This document shows, piece by piece, positions 29,901-34,282 of a DNA stretch of 64,000 bases (within the stretch, counting starts at the first letter, position 1; every line of letters begins with the position of its first letter). Location of the stretch: contig NC_062992.1 in the NCBI RefSeq assembly GCF_023078275.1, positions 9,933,706 to 9,997,705 of the forward strand, read 5' to 3'. The translations under genes were made by a program, and so were the position numbers. The notes below the pieces were generated by a model. It worked only from the letters and a program-made list of their open reading frames with translations, had not been told where the DNA came from and searched no databases. Source of the DNA: Leguminivora glycinivorella. Taxonomy: Eukaryota > Arthropoda > Insecta > Lepidoptera > Tortricidae.

Positions 29901-29958
29901 CATTTACGCCGGATTCTTCCCCACTCGGGTTATCACTAACCGCCATTTCGTCAGACAT
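1815..29958 (-). CDS. MBD + PHD finger + AT-hook chromatin protein (12 exons, 3' end outside window)
   Basis: Gene-level entry. Twelve exons with GT/AG borders join in phase (166, 180, 114, 173, 98, 145, 113, 229, 132, 183, 131, 160 nt) to give 608 residues, and the frame is still open at the left edge. Order seen: acidic Glu/Ala/Pro-rich N-terminus (1-115); basic patch ASKRARQD near 145-151; MBD-like domain about 171-240, with GWKRELVYR and IYYYTPQGKKLRS; Lys/Pro-rich linker (245-330); Pro-Val repeat (331-406); PHD finger with C411, C415, C424, C427, H432, C435, C449, C452; low-complexity region; AT-hook RRRGRPR at 578-584. MBD, PHD and AT-hook together point to a nuclear DNA/histone-binding regulator; that role is inferred from the domains. 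Fly six-banded (sba) is one candidate orthologue, but I cannot confirm it and give no symbol. It lies head to head with HADHB. Confidence 0.82.
2050..2650. other. Intron sequence with nothing recognised
   Basis: AT-rich sequence in the intron between exons 11 and 12. I see no ORF, inverted repeat or shared repeat in it. Confidence 0.5.
2652..2738. mobile_element. Hairpin MITE, family A, 5'-truncated copy
   Basis: The arms around ACATCAGGCCG and CGGCCTGATATTTTATC fold on each other. Its right part matches the MITE at 3741-3841, ending GCGCGACCAT. The left outer arm is missing. Confidence 0.7.
2838..2985. mobile_element. Hairpin MITE with TTA duplication (PIF/Harbinger-like)
   Basis: Ends GGCCGATAGTCCACTATCAT and ATGATAGTGGGCTACCGGCC pair across nearly the whole 148 bases, flanked by TTA at 2835-2837 and 2986-2988. 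A TTA duplication with GGCC ends is typical of PIF/Harbinger MITEs. Confidence 0.75.
3478..3621. mobile_element. PIF/Harbinger-like MITE, family B copy 1
   Basis: Ends GGCCTGATTTAGACGG / CCATCTAAATGGCCCC with TTA on both sides. A second copy lies at 50671-50812. Confidence 0.78.
3741..3841. mobile_element. Hairpin MITE, family A, full copy
   Basis: Near-perfect palindrome from ATGGTCGCGCGATA to TATCGCACGACCAT, with arms of about 45 bases around a short loop at 3788-3792. Confidence 0.75.
3950..4185. mobile_element. Hairpin MITE, family C copy 1
   Basis: Long arms containing GAACAAAAGATAA and TTATCTTTTGTTC, CACTCCCGTG and CACGGGAGTG, with outer ends GCACTGG / CCAGTGC. A diverged relative lies at 12306-12510. 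Confidence 0.72.
4268..4796. mobile_element. Nested MITE pair
   Basis: Outer inverted ends GAGCATTCCATG / CATGGAATGCTC enclose a second element (about 4328-4723) with ends TAGGCTAGTTTCCTA / TAGGAAACTAGCCTA. The inner element has a shorter relative at about 51465-51705 that shares TTGACCGTGACGTCACT and AAAAAGAAGCTGA. Confidence 0.65.
4840..4968. repeat. Dispersed repeat (shared with 63362-63475)
   Basis: About 110 bases, including GCGGTCACCGTAA and GTCACATGCGCGTTGCCA, are also found near the right end of the window. The type is not clear. Confidence 0.6.
5173..5319. mobile_element. Hairpin MITE
   Basis: Almost perfect palindrome; arms include GTCAAACAAGTCTGTCAGTA and its complement TACTGACAGACTTGTTTGAC, plus AAAGAAAACTATA / TATAGTTTTCTTT. 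Confidence 0.75.
5585..5721. mobile_element. Hairpin MITE
   Basis: Ends CAGGGGAGTTACCATGACGT / ACGTCATGGTAACCCCCCTG with inner arms TTCAGTTTAGGTTGAGAGA / CTCTCAACCTAAACTGAA. Confidence 0.72.
5909..5960. repeat. (TG)n microsatellite abutting the exon 11 donor
   Basis: About 50 bases of TG with one TA interruption. On the transcribed (minus) strand it is (CA)n, starting about 6 bases into the intron after the GTGAGC donor of exon 11. Confidence 0.9.
5965..6095 (-). CDS. MBD/PHD gene exon 11
   Basis: Acceptor AATGTTACAG, donor GTGAGC, phase 0 to 2, 131 nt. It encodes MAGGPDGARVWAVSPARGS, then LNGRRFIVVPRAIVQPAP. The donor runs straight into a (CA)n microsatellite on the minus strand (5909-5960). 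If this intron is retained, translation stops at once (CCG TGA). Confidence 0.78.
6345..6600 (-). repeat. tRNA-derived SINE (minus)
   Basis: Read on the minus strand, it starts GACGACCGGTCTGGCTCAGT, has a B-box-like GGTTCGAATCCCGG, then the family body (CTGAGTCATGGATGTTTTCT) and an (ATTT)n tail. The same family occurs at 24137-24394 and split at 37985-40562. Confidence 0.8.
6673..6865. repeat. Dispersed repeat with ACCGGCAAGAAACTCGGCGG segment
   Basis: Looks like the 3' region of a non-LTR element or SINE. It starts with an A-rich AATGAAAATGAAATATTTATT and has no ORF. Family not identified. Confidence 0.45.
7127..7309 (-). CDS. MBD/PHD gene exon 10: last PHD cysteine and low-complexity tail
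   Basis: Acceptor TTTATTTTCAG, donor GTAAGC, phase 0 to 0, 183 nt. It starts NCRKSSSPSSSPPLTHKSG, so the second codon closes the PHD finger. Ala/Pro/Arg-rich sequence follows, ending DKRVTLRMK. It is very GC-rich compared with the introns. Confidence 0.82.
7371..7425. repeat. Helitron-like repeat end
   Basis: ACTAGCTTTTACCCGCGGCTTCGCCCGCG matches the CTAG-bearing hairpin end of the repeat at 27372-27551, given here as a fragment only. Confidence 0.55.
7525..7543. repeat. Homopolymer G run (19 G)
   Basis: Nineteen consecutive G between GACT and CATTG; C-rich on the transcribed strand of the MBD/PHD gene. Length is prone to sequencing error. Confidence 0.9.
7565..7649. mobile_element. Short hairpin MITE
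   Basis: Arms GTCAGCCAAGAAAGTGGTTT and AAACCACTTTTTTGGCTGAC are separated by about 35 bases, which themselves pair (CACTTTTC / GAAAAGTG). Confidence 0.7.
8258..8692. repeat. Hexanucleotide array (CCCTAT/CCCTGT)n
   Basis: About 430 bases of CCCTAT and CCCTGT hexamers with CCCCGT variants, giving runs of ATAGGG/ACAGGG on the minus strand. The long Ser-Leu and Pro-Ile readings are simply this repeat. It is not the insect telomere TTAGG. Confidence 0.9.
8708..10165. repeat. About 3 tandem units of a 450-bp dispersed repeat
   Basis: Landmarks recur about every 450 bases: ACCCCATTGCAC at 8838, 9287 and 9735; GATCAGCGACCCGAT at 8911, 9361 and 9810; CTCTAGGACCAGCGG-type ends followed by TCAGTCAGTCAG. 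No ORF. The 3' part (GCGTTGATATGTCAGTCAGT) is of a kind common in lepidopteran introns. It lies in the intron between exons 9 and 10. Confidence 0.75.
10581..10712 (-). CDS. MBD/PHD gene exon 9: PHD finger, first seven zinc ligands
   Basis: Acceptor ACCCCGACAG, donor GTATGT, phase 0 to 0, 132 nt. It encodes LVQPCSMTCGRGVPTLACG, then LCLCLYHPACAG and GTFFCK. Ligands in order are C411, C415, C424, C427, H432, C435 and C449. The eighth, C452, is the second codon of exon 10 (NC). The first pair is spaced CX3C rather than the usual CX2C. PHD fingers bind histone H3 tails; the specificity is not readable here. Confidence 0.88.
11160..11388 (-). CDS. MBD/PHD gene exon 8: Pro-Val repeat exon
   Basis: Acceptor TAACCTCGGGCAG, donor GTGAGC, phase 2 to 0, 229 nt. 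It encodes about 50 residues dominated by Pro-Val dipeptides from GC-rich repeats of the GGGACC/GGCACC type, then a Pro run, LQSRPPVSPVDAKIEQHDL, and the junction to the PHD exon. The repeat is prone to slippage and length variation. Confidence 0.8.
11389..12305. other. Intron 7 remainder, nothing recognised
   Basis: AT-rich sequence between exon 8 and the MITE at 12306. I see no ORF or clear inverted repeat. Confidence 0.5.
12306..12510. mobile_element. Hairpin MITE, family C relative
   Basis: Arms AGTAAGCGATGAACTATCGGC and CGATAGGTCATCGCTTACT. It shares its layout and the ACTCCCGTGTAAATAA motif with 3950-4185, but has diverged. Confidence 0.68.
12584..12696 (-). CDS. MBD/PHD gene exon 7
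   Basis: Acceptor TTTTGTACAG, donor GTATCT, phase 0 to 2, 113 nt. It encodes VKSMQPRLSRTPAAPPAKK, an Ala/Pro/Lys stretch and TQAGKKN. A hairpin MITE lies just downstream (12306-12510). Confidence 0.8.
12909..13053 (-). CDS. MBD/PHD gene exon 6: Lys/Pro-rich linker
   Basis: Acceptor TTTTCCGACAG, donor GTAATC, phase 2 to 0, 145 nt. It encodes DAKLMRKVESPVAQTAPP followed by a Lys/Pro-rich run with repeated TPKP and SPEPVTPKSP. The composition fits a disordered, basic linker with SP/TP phosphorylation-like sites (inference). Confidence 0.82.
13628..13752. mobile_element. Hairpin MITE
   Basis: Arms GTCACGGACTTTAATTGTTG and CAACAATTAAAGTCCGTGAC, with inner pairing ACTTCTAG / CTAGAAGT. Confidence 0.75.
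13964..14061 (-). CDS. MBD/PHD gene exon 5: end of MBD
   Basis: Acceptor TTTGGCAG, donor GTAAGT, phase 0 to 2, 98 nt. It encodes VGEHLSGTGLTLDNFSFF then KEPLGVDDPDKEIIR. This continues directly from GKKLRSTRE of exon 4, as the C-terminal part of an MBD-type domain does. Confidence 0.85.
14119..14425. mobile_element. Non-autonomous hAT MITE (307 bp)
   Basis: Ends CAGCGGTTCTCAAAC and CTTTGAGAATGGCTG with an exact 8-bp duplication CTCTAGAC at 14111-14118 and 14426-14433. CAGCGGTTCTCAAAC is a classic hAT end. Confidence 0.88.
14897..16107 (-). repeat. Tandem array of partial MBD exons with splice donors (7 copies + 1 fragment)
   Basis: Donors (GAG|GTGGGT) recur at 14968, 15132, 15296, 15460, 15644, 15808 and 15970, a period of 164 bases except one of 184 and one of 162. 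Each unit contains the exon 4 part from LRVPLEKGWKREL to STRE, the donor and about 45 intron bases, and then runs directly into the next unit with no acceptor. The 184-base unit keeps more of the exon (ELSSPLLRVP). A further broken copy lies at 14897-14960. Copies are almost identical, so the expansion is recent. The parent exon is at 23885-24057. Confidence 0.9.
16257..16336 (+). pseudogene. THAP-like start exon of the P-like element
   Basis: ATG at 16257 opens MGRYSIINCSNTTNKSKGVK and ends SVSYHR before a GTAAGT donor. This matches the start of THAP zinc fingers (CxxxxC...VSFHRFP), except that the first zinc-binding cysteine is absent. No downstream THAP exon was found on the remaining right part (23634-23856), so it is a remnant. 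Confidence 0.6.
17033..17527 (-). repeat. BEL/Pao 3' LTR
   Basis: 495 bp, TG...CA, matching 23134-23628. It is the 3' LTR because the coding sequence is on the minus strand. A poly-T/poly-A tract lies near 17453-17468. The plus-strand ORF starting at 17255 is chance reading of the LTR. Confidence 0.93.
17726..20917 (-). CDS. BEL/Pao ORF2: reverse transcriptase, RNase H, integrase
   Basis: 1063 codons counted from a TTG at 20917; the frame is open back to a stop at about 20939-20941, and no ATG start precedes the conserved region. RT with GDIKQMYRQF and YVDD at 218-221; RNase H-like DAS around D395; integrase zinc region HHRFMH...CMKC (about 706-744); integrase core D777, D843 (SDQGRNFVG), E885 (SGLAEASVK). 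All catalytic acids are present and there is no internal stop. It is -1 relative to ORF1, so it should be made as a fusion by frameshifting, unless the shift is a mutation. Confidence 0.9.
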   Translation of the reverse strand: MSQSRGRMVVPLTYVDPQDKPRFSNSREIALKRLLNLERKFKLNPQFRTAYVNFMDDYLSCGHMEEVDPPVASEGQFYYIPHHGILRPDSVTTPLRCVFDASARDSSGQSLNSALLPGPKLQNNIFDLLVRFRWHAVVFTGDIKQMYRQFLVALQDCDYQRILWRPSSDEPVKDYRLLTVTYGVSCAPYQALWCISKLAKEFSSRSPQGAAVLARDAYVDDIVSGADSVEDALVLRQQLVEILSSAQLHLRKWTSNNPEFLKGLPGSELYSEQLHNFENVHDLSLKILGLSWLPKEDTFTFKTSLNDCHCTKRSILSDIARIFDPLGLLSPVVFFAKYLIQLLWVSGVDWDNEVPTDIAQEWRKFKSQLVKMNSLSIPRRMVESFVSLQLHGYCDASEKGYCAVIYCRVVQNDGTVVVRLCCAKTKVAPLRKCSIPRCELLAAVLLSDLVVSFTDALKDVHTFDDIYAWSDSTVALTWIRSCSSKWKTFVANRVAHIQENISPEKWHHVSGLDNPADCGSRGLLPADLIEHTLWWAGPTWLSKPQESWPQSEIFPDQAASNEQKIYSLLTASNMSMIDDILNRFSSLQRILRILAYCFRFMHNLQMSSSRYTDLNLSPEEISKVLLFLVKHVQEQAFASELRCLSKDKATHSLSKPMRKLAPFLDDRELLRVGGRLSKGDLSFDVKHPLLLPRDHRLTTLIIEDYHHRFMHPGLQTLQNLLAQEFWVLSAKRAINSVVSSCMKCFRARPKAASAPIMGNLPAFRINQIKPFSSAAVDYAGPFDTSLARGRGLRTFKSYICVFVCTATKAVHLELASELTTEAYLAALRRFISRRGRCSRLISDQGRNFVGASNMLQDFMAKASRAEQIKFVFNPPGSPHFSGLAEASVKSVKTHLSRVVGSQRLTFEEFYTILTQIEAMLNSRPLSPISSDPNDLSVLTPGHFLTLEPLTILPESNMVDAKLGPLQRWKLLQKIHQDFWRKWHVEYLHTLQQRHKWFDDQKNIIVGTLVLIVNEQCSPMKWKIGRVVQLHPGSDGICRVVTVRTESGELKRPVVKLCPLPLQN
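20890..22803 (-). CDS. BEL/Pao ORF1: gag and protease
   Basis: 637 codons from ATG at 22803. Order: N-terminal helix-rich region; DUF1759-type gag core, about 101-265 (LPKITIVPFDSKIENWVSFI); zinc knuckles C310-C313-H318-C323 and C344-C347-H352-C357; aspartic protease-like segment with MLLDNASACNFVTLE around D424; and the start of the pol N-terminus (RFWELEGFDLP near 610). The frame stops at 20890, 28 bases past the first in-frame TTG of ORF2. In most BEL/Pao elements gag and pol are one ORF, so this break is either a -1 frameshift site or a recent indel. Confidence 0.9.
   Translation of the reverse strand: MATESFDKNRVGRDYAFVRMEFIHSSCDLKGYCLSDVIRLEEEFHAFQVDLLTATAAGDRKSELEISAQFEKMVKSIKIRLSETGPTVLKTNENTTSSAKLPKITIVPFDSKIENWVSFIQIFDSLVHRKSIPAVEKLHYLLSSVTGYAFDLIKNYPLCDENYMIAYNTLKEHFDKKRIIASLFYEKILNCEVARSKSPSELVRICRTFKENIEILSKYKLPDRNFMLFHSLWSKLDASTKEAFELQLNSTTEIPSYEELMSFIEKRSQALENSLGKSLTVSSKPVSNKPVLNKVKSSFLVPPVNNVSDCVMCSTPGHTFEHCSKFLELRPMDRFAQVKEKKLCIMCCRPSHSVKNCKSSVSCGVCKHRHHTLLHFDKELEPSTRQTQVTLTVHNANAPSLFSTAIVMIKNKYNHLVPIRMLLDNASACNFVTLECARKLGIPIKVNSPSVNGVGLASTDTFGIVDCEIVPANGDSSCTFSFEAYVLPKICPDMPLEPLNVSSWMHLKDLDLADPYFHKSGPIDMLVSVNLFAAALQSGVVKGNPDEPIAVRTVFGWLVMGECPRDINTSRSRCSKGSGGDMERCFLVSSLSLDNSIKRFWELEGFDLPKNIVLSKSELSCENQMENSYCRSPGEGW
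23134..23628 (-). repeat. BEL/Pao 5' LTR
   Basis: 495 bp, same sequence as 17033-17527. It should hold the element's promoter, upstream of the gag ATG at 22803. The target duplication ACAGG follows at 23629. Confidence 0.93.
23885..24057 (-). CDS. MBD/PHD gene exon 4: MBD domain (parent copy)
   Basis: Acceptor CCTCGCCCGCAG, donor GTGGGT, 173 nt, phase 1 to 0. It encodes VRGRRATTEMSSPLLR and then the MBD core PLEKGWKRELVYRAALD ... NADIYYYTPQGKKLRSTRE. Gly-Trp-Lys-Arg and the tyrosine-rich strand before TPQGKKLRS fit the MBD/TAM fold as found in BAZ2- and MBD-type proteins. This is the only copy in the window with a complete exon and acceptor; eight truncated copies lie downstream at 14897-16107. 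The P-like/BEL insertion lies only about 29 bases past its donor. Confidence 0.88.
24137..24394 (-). repeat. tRNA-derived SINE (minus), fullest copy
   Basis: On the minus strand: a tRNA-like head with GGTCTGGCGCAGT and GGTTCGAATCCCGG, body with GAGTCATGGATGTTTTCT and CGTTGTCTGAGTACCCAC, tail (ATTT)n. It lies in intron 3 of the MBD/PHD gene, just upstream of the MBD exon. Confidence 0.82.
24580..24770 (+). pseudogene. Non-LTR retrotransposon 3' end fragment
   Basis: Reads NKLPETVISAPSVNSFRLDK to a stop, then a 3' UTR with AAGTGCAGTGATATACACGC. The segment at about 28905-29105 is the same family. Only the reverse transcriptase C-terminus remains. Confidence 0.6.
25085..25612 (+). pseudogene. 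LINE C-terminal fragment and 3' UTR
   Basis: Reads LPPPIVNCKSLAVFKKRCKA then YLLDLQK, a typical C-terminus of CR1/L2-group reverse transcriptases. A 3' UTR ends in GAATAAACGTCTTTATTATT. The TTA run then serves as flank for the R4 copy next to it. Confidence 0.5.
25613..26345 (-). pseudogene. R4/Dong-type LINE, 5'-truncated copy
   Basis: A minus-strand frame (about 26345-25775) from ESLRHIISGCSHLANGEYLH through the restriction-like endonuclease region NKPDIVIIDRL...AVLVDITIP to the natural stop, then the same 3' UTR as at 40281-40440. It is intact in frame where the copy at 38209 is frameshifted. Both ends are flanked by (TAA)n: ATTATTATTATTATAATG on the right and CTTTATTATTATTATTTCC on the left. 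Confidence 0.82.
26412..26563. mobile_element. Inverted-repeat MITE
   Basis: Segments GCAACAGTTGCTCGGCGACTTT and AAAGTCGCCGGCAACAGTTG form inverted/mirrored repeats inside outer GTGCGCGCCC / GTGTGTGCGC sequence. It is preceded by the motif ATCCGATATCGGAT, which also occurs at about 25070 and 44075. Confidence 0.5.
26765..26878 (-). CDS. MBD/PHD gene exon 3
   Basis: Acceptor CATGTACAG, donor GTGAGT, phase 1 to 1, 114 nt. It encodes NLEAEVALASKTVVPLRTV and ends ASKRARQDT, a possible nuclear localisation signal. Confidence 0.82.
27086..27314. repeat. Dispersed repeat with CCCCCGAC ends
   Basis: Starts AAAAAACCCCCGACCGCGA and ends TTTGCGTCGGGGGTTAAAAA, with a (CAGA)n stretch. A fragment of the same kind lies at about 54993-55050. 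No ORF; class unclear. Confidence 0.6.
27372..27551. repeat. Helitron-like repeat (TC...CTAG type)
   Basis: Read on the minus strand it starts TCCATACTAATATTATAAAT and ends in a GC-rich hairpin and AAAGCTAG, inserted between A and T as Helitrons are. Relatives at 7371, 53391-53518 and 63768-63942. Confidence 0.6.
27607..27786 (-). CDS. MBD/PHD gene exon 2
   Basis: Acceptor TTTTGTCCTCAG, donor GTGAGT, phase 1 to 1, 180 nt. It encodes a Glu/Ser/Asp-rich stretch with the basic patch KRGVKRRAS, then MELDDSIVEYKKVL. No named domain is visible; it is probably a disordered linker with nuclear-localisation-like basic residues. Confidence 0.85.
28100..29792. other. Intron 1: dispersed repeats only
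   Basis: Holds a repeat with CACGCCTGTATCCCATAAAG (about 28190-28290, also near 13580), a simple-repeat-headed fragment at 28685-28870, and the LINE 3' end at 28905-29105 (NSLPETVISAPSVNCFK). No exon was found in it. Confidence 0.5.
29793..29958 (-). CDS. MBD/PHD gene exon 1 (start exon)
   Basis: ATG at 29958-29956 opens MSDEMAVSDNPSGEESG, a strongly acidic Glu/Ala/Pro segment that ends PEEIKPIKT. A GTAACT donor follows in phase 1. An in-frame TTG lies two codons upstream, but the ATG is preferred. The sequence upstream (29959-30623) shows no other ORF and probably holds the 5' UTR and promoter. Confidence 0.85.
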
Positions 29959-30623
29959 TGTCAATCGCTACTTTACAAGACACGGAACCACTGTCAAAGT
30001 GTAAATGACCACATAACAAGATGTTGAATATATTCAAAGTCTCCACAGGGATTCTAAATGTTAGTGCGCGTCACGACACAGAGATTTCCCGCTATATTGG
30101 TCGAGGGAGAATTCGCAAGCGTCCCTTGCACTAAACATTTGTAAAAACTTTCACTAAGTTTTTTTTAACGTACAGTCATAGTTCGGTGATTATTCACTAT
30201 CACGTATCAAGATATAAATGAAAACATTATAATCAAAGTAATTTTGACCACAAAATTATTTTGCAAAGGAAAATGTCGAGTGATCATAAACAATATCCGC
30301 TCGACAAAGACGCCACAGTGATTTGTTTATGGTTCTTCTAGCTGGCTATGCGTTATCTGTAGCCTATGGTATTATTTAAAAAAAACACATAAGGTCTTTT
30401 TCTCTACATTTAAACACTAACAAGGCAATAAAAGATAATAAAACATTATAAATAAATGTATATAAATGCAAAATTATGTAAAAAAACCATTACATTATTT
30501 AAAAAAAATTAAATAAATTTACCGTTATAAGAGTATCACCACACTTCCAATATTTTTGTTCTCAGTTTTCCAAGAGGAAACTGCACAGACTACTAAGAAG
30601 ATACTACGGGAAACTGTCACCAC
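29959..30623. promoter_or_regulatory. Left half of the shared divergent promoter interval
   Basis: Non-coding sequence between the MBD/PHD start codon and the hAT element. No convincing TATA box is seen. Excluding the element, only about 1.1 kb separates this ATG from the HADHB ATG. Assigning promoter function is inference from position. Confidence 0.45.
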
Positions 30624-31068
30624 CAGGGACCGGCCCGCTATCCCTTATACGGGGTTTTGTATGGGTATTTCGTTAGGCTTAACTTACCCTACCCTTTTGA
30701 CGCGATACCCTTTCATTTTGCTTTTAAAGCCCTAACGAAAGCGCTTACCTAAAATAGCCCAATACCCTTTCAAAACCCTTATCATCGGCTCAGCCTAACG
30801 CCATAAGGGTAAGCCTTATATTGGGTTTTATTTGCTTTCCCTTATAGCATATCGTGCGAGTTTAAATCCTGTACCTCGCTCATAAAGCACACATTACTCC
30901 GAACGAAATAACATACGATCGTTACCTACAGCGGCACTGTGTGTGATATTTGCGCGTTTCTGTTTGATGGAAACAGCTGTAGATAAAATAAGGTTCAATT
31001 TTCAATACCAAATACTTATAGTTATGATAGGCTCCTGCTTTGCTCAGGTGTAACACAGGCAAACGCTG

Positions 31069-31617
31069 CTTTTTAGGGTTCCGTAATCAACTAGGAACCC
31101 TTATAGTTTCGCCATGTCTGTCTGTCCGTCCGTCCGTCCGTCCGTCCGCGGATAATTTCAGTAACCGTTAGCACTAGAAAGCTGAAATTTGGTCCCAATA
31201 TGTATATCAATCACGCCAACAGAGTGCAAAAATAAAACATGGAAAAAAATGTTTTATTAGGGTACCCCCCCTACATGTAAAGTGGGGGCTGATAATATTT
31301 TTCATTCCAACCCCAACGTGTGATATATTGTTGGATAGGTATTTAAGAATGAATAAAGGGTTTACTAAGATTGCTTTTTGATAATATTAATATTTTCGGA
31401 AATAATCGCTCCTAAAGGAAAAAAAAGTGCGTCCCCCCCCCCTCTAACTTTTGAACCACAAGTTTAAAAAATATGAAAAAAATCACAAAAGTAGAACTTT
31501 ATGAAGACTTTCTAGGAAAATTGTTTTGAACTTGATAGGTTCAGTAGTTTTTGAGAAAAATATGGAAAACTTCGGAACCCTACACTGAGCGTGGCCCGAC
31601 ACGCTCTTGGCCGGTTT
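31069..31617. repeat. Dispersed repeat, TAGGGTTCCGTA family, copy 1
   Basis: Starts TTTTTAGGGTTCCGTAATC; ends with CGGAACCCTACACTGAGCGT and a stem-loop GAGCGTGGCCCGACACGCTC before GGCCGGTTTTTT. It matches 42467-42973 closely and contains (GTCC)n. It splits the first unit of the satellite array: CAGGCAAACGCTG lies before it, ATCGGACTTGTCTTGATGAG after. Confidence 0.75.
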
Positions 31618-33830
31618 TTTTTATCGGACTTGTCTTGATGAGTACCCGAAGTCTAGCTGATGCTGAACCCTGGCTGCACCTAGGGGAACTCGGGTTTAGT
31701 GTAATACAGGCAAACGCTGTTTTCGTCATCGGACTTGTCTTGATGAGTACTCGAGTGAGCAGTACCCGAAGTCCAGCTGATGCTGAACCCTGGCTGCACC
31801 TAGGGGAACTCGGGTTTAGTGTAACACAGGCAAACGCTGGTTTCGTCATCGGACTTGTCTTGATGAGTACTCGAGTGAGCAGTACCCGAAGTCCAGCTGA
31901 TGCTGAACCCTGGCTGCATCTAGGGGAACTCGGGTTTAGTGTAACACAGGCGAACGCTGTTTTCGTCATCGGACTTGTCTTGATGAGTACTCGAGTGAGC
32001 TGTACCCGAAGTCCAGTTGATGCTGAACCCTGGCTGCATCTAGGGGAACTCGGGATTAGTGTAACACAGGCAAACGCTGGTTTCGTCATCGGACTTGTCT
32101 TGATGAGTACTCGAGTGAGCAGTACCCGAAGTCCAGCTGATGCTGAACCCTGGCTGCATCTAGGGGAACTCGGGTTTAGTGTAACACAGGCAAATGCTGT
32201 TTTCGTCATCGGACTTGTCTTGATGAGTACTCGAGTGAGTAGTATCCTAAGTCCAGCTGATGCTGAACCCTGGCTGCACCTAGGGGAACTCGGGTTTAGT
32301 GTAACACAGGCAAACGCTGATTTCGTCATCGGACTTGTCTTGATGAGTACTCGAGTGAGCAATACCCAAAGTCCAGCTGATGCTGAACCCTGGCTGCACC
32401 TAGGGGAACTCGGGTTTAGTGTAACACAGGCAAACGCTGTTTTCGTCATCGGACTTGTCTTGATGAGTACTCGAGTGAGCAATACCCAAAGTACAGCTGA
32501 TGCTGAACCCTGGCTGCACCTAGGGGAACTCGGGTTTAGTGTAACACAGGCAAACGCTGTTTTCGTCATCGGACTTGTCTTCATGAGTACTCGAGAAAGC
32601 AGTATTTTATTTATTTATTTAAACTTTATTGCACAATTGGAAAAAAAAGTACAAATGGCGGACTTAATGCCTTGAGGCATTCTCGACCAGTCAACCATAG
32701 GGCCAAACAGAAATTCGCGAATGTGGGTGCAGTGAGAAAAATAAATTTAGAAAGCATGACAACTATTGACAAGTATAGCAATATTATTTACATACAATCA
32801 ATATAATACATAAATAATACGTTCATATCATTTCACGTATACTTATACACAAATATAAATACAAATATACATACAAATAATATATTATAAACATTATGCA
32901 TATGGGCGAAGGAGAACTAATTAACTTGTGCCGCACTCAGCAGATGCTGGTGCAGCATGCGTTTGAAAATTAACTTACTTGGGGCCTGTCTTATAGTCAG
33001 GGGAAGTGCATTCCAGAGTCGAATAGCTTGTACAGTGAAAGAATTTGAGAGGAAACCACTGTGGTGAGGAAGTACTGCTAGAACAAGGGATCGGGAGGAA
33101 CGTAGTTCACAGCCCGGACGGGGGGTCATGAAGTTAAATTTGGACTTAAGATAATTGGGAGCGGAAGGATCAAATAAAATAGAAAAAAGACTGCACAGAA
33201 CTCTAAGAGATCTGCGCTGACGTACAGGAAGCCATTTAAGTCTGTGGCGATAAAGCGAGACATGGTCAAATTTGCGCAAATTGAAAATGAAACGAATGCC
33301 ATTATTGAGTGTACGCTCGAGCCTATTTAGAGAATCCTGGGTAACATTGGTAGTGCACACATCAGCAAGAGTTCAGCAGCTGCAGTTAGGTGCAGCCAGA
33401 GTTCAGCAGCTGTTGCTGAACTCTGGCTGCACCTAGGGGAACTCGGGTTTAGTGTAACACAGGCAAACGCTGTTTTCGTCATCGGACTTGTCTTGATGAG
33501 TACTCGAGTGAGCAGTACCCGAAGTGTAGCTGATGCTGAACTCTGTTTGCACCTAGGGGAACTCGGGTTTAGTGTAACACAGGCAAAAGCTGTTTTCGTC
33601 ATTGGACATGTCTTAATGAGTATTTGGGTGATCTATACCCGAGATAGAGCTGATGCTGAAACCTGGCTGTACCTGGGGGAACTCGGGTTTGGTGTAACAT
33701 AGGCAAACTCTGTTTGCGTCATCGGACTTGTCTTGACGAGGACTTGGGTGCGCAATAGCCAAGACAGCGCTGTAGCTGAGCCCTGGCGGTATTTAGGGCA
33801 ACTCTGGTTTCGGTGCATTATAATATAGAA
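31618..33830 (+). repeat. 120-bp satellite array, left arm
   Basis: About eight full units at 31618-32603 and three to four more diverged units at 33415-33830, each with ATCGGACTTGTCTTGATGAG and CACCTAGGGGAACTCGGGTT. A LINE fragment lies between the two parts. Because 120 is divisible by three, both strands stay open for over 300 codons; this is not evidence of a protein. Confidence 0.92.
32604..33362 (-). pseudogene. LINE 3' fragment (CR1 group reverse transcriptase C-terminus)
   Basis: Frame 33360-32917 on the minus strand reads RTLNNGIRFIFNLRKFDHVS, LKWLPVRQRR, then NSFTVQAIRLWNALPLTIR to a stop. This is the usual C-terminal tail of CR1/Jockey-group reverse transcriptases. The 3' end (TTGTGCAATAAAGTTTAAAT on the minus strand) lies at about 32604-32640. 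It is strongly 5'-truncated and sits inside the satellite. Confidence 0.78.
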
Positions 33831-34282
33831 ATATTTCATGCAATGTCAAGTTAGGCATAAAACATAATATTAACTGAACAAAAATCCTACCAGAAGTGAA
33901 TATTAACATCAAGTAGTTAGAACAAATTTATTAATTTGCCATACATAAAACACTTTATTTATATCTAAAAAAATACGTATGTATATCCATTTGAATATCA
34001 AAATTAAGTACAGTCGATTTCACTAATAGTAACACAGGGAATAAAGAGAATACTGGAGTTCCAAGCGTCCATAGACTGCGGTAACTATTTACTATCAGAC
34101 GGGCTGTATGCTTGATTGCCACCAGAAAAGTATTTCTGTTTCAAACGATCTTCATAGAATTCACAACAATCAACAGAAATAGTTTGACAGATTCTATGGT
34201 ACTACTCAACTCAACCAAGTACCAGTCATAAAGACGAGTCTAAGATATTTCACACGAAACATACTATGAACAGAAAACAGTG

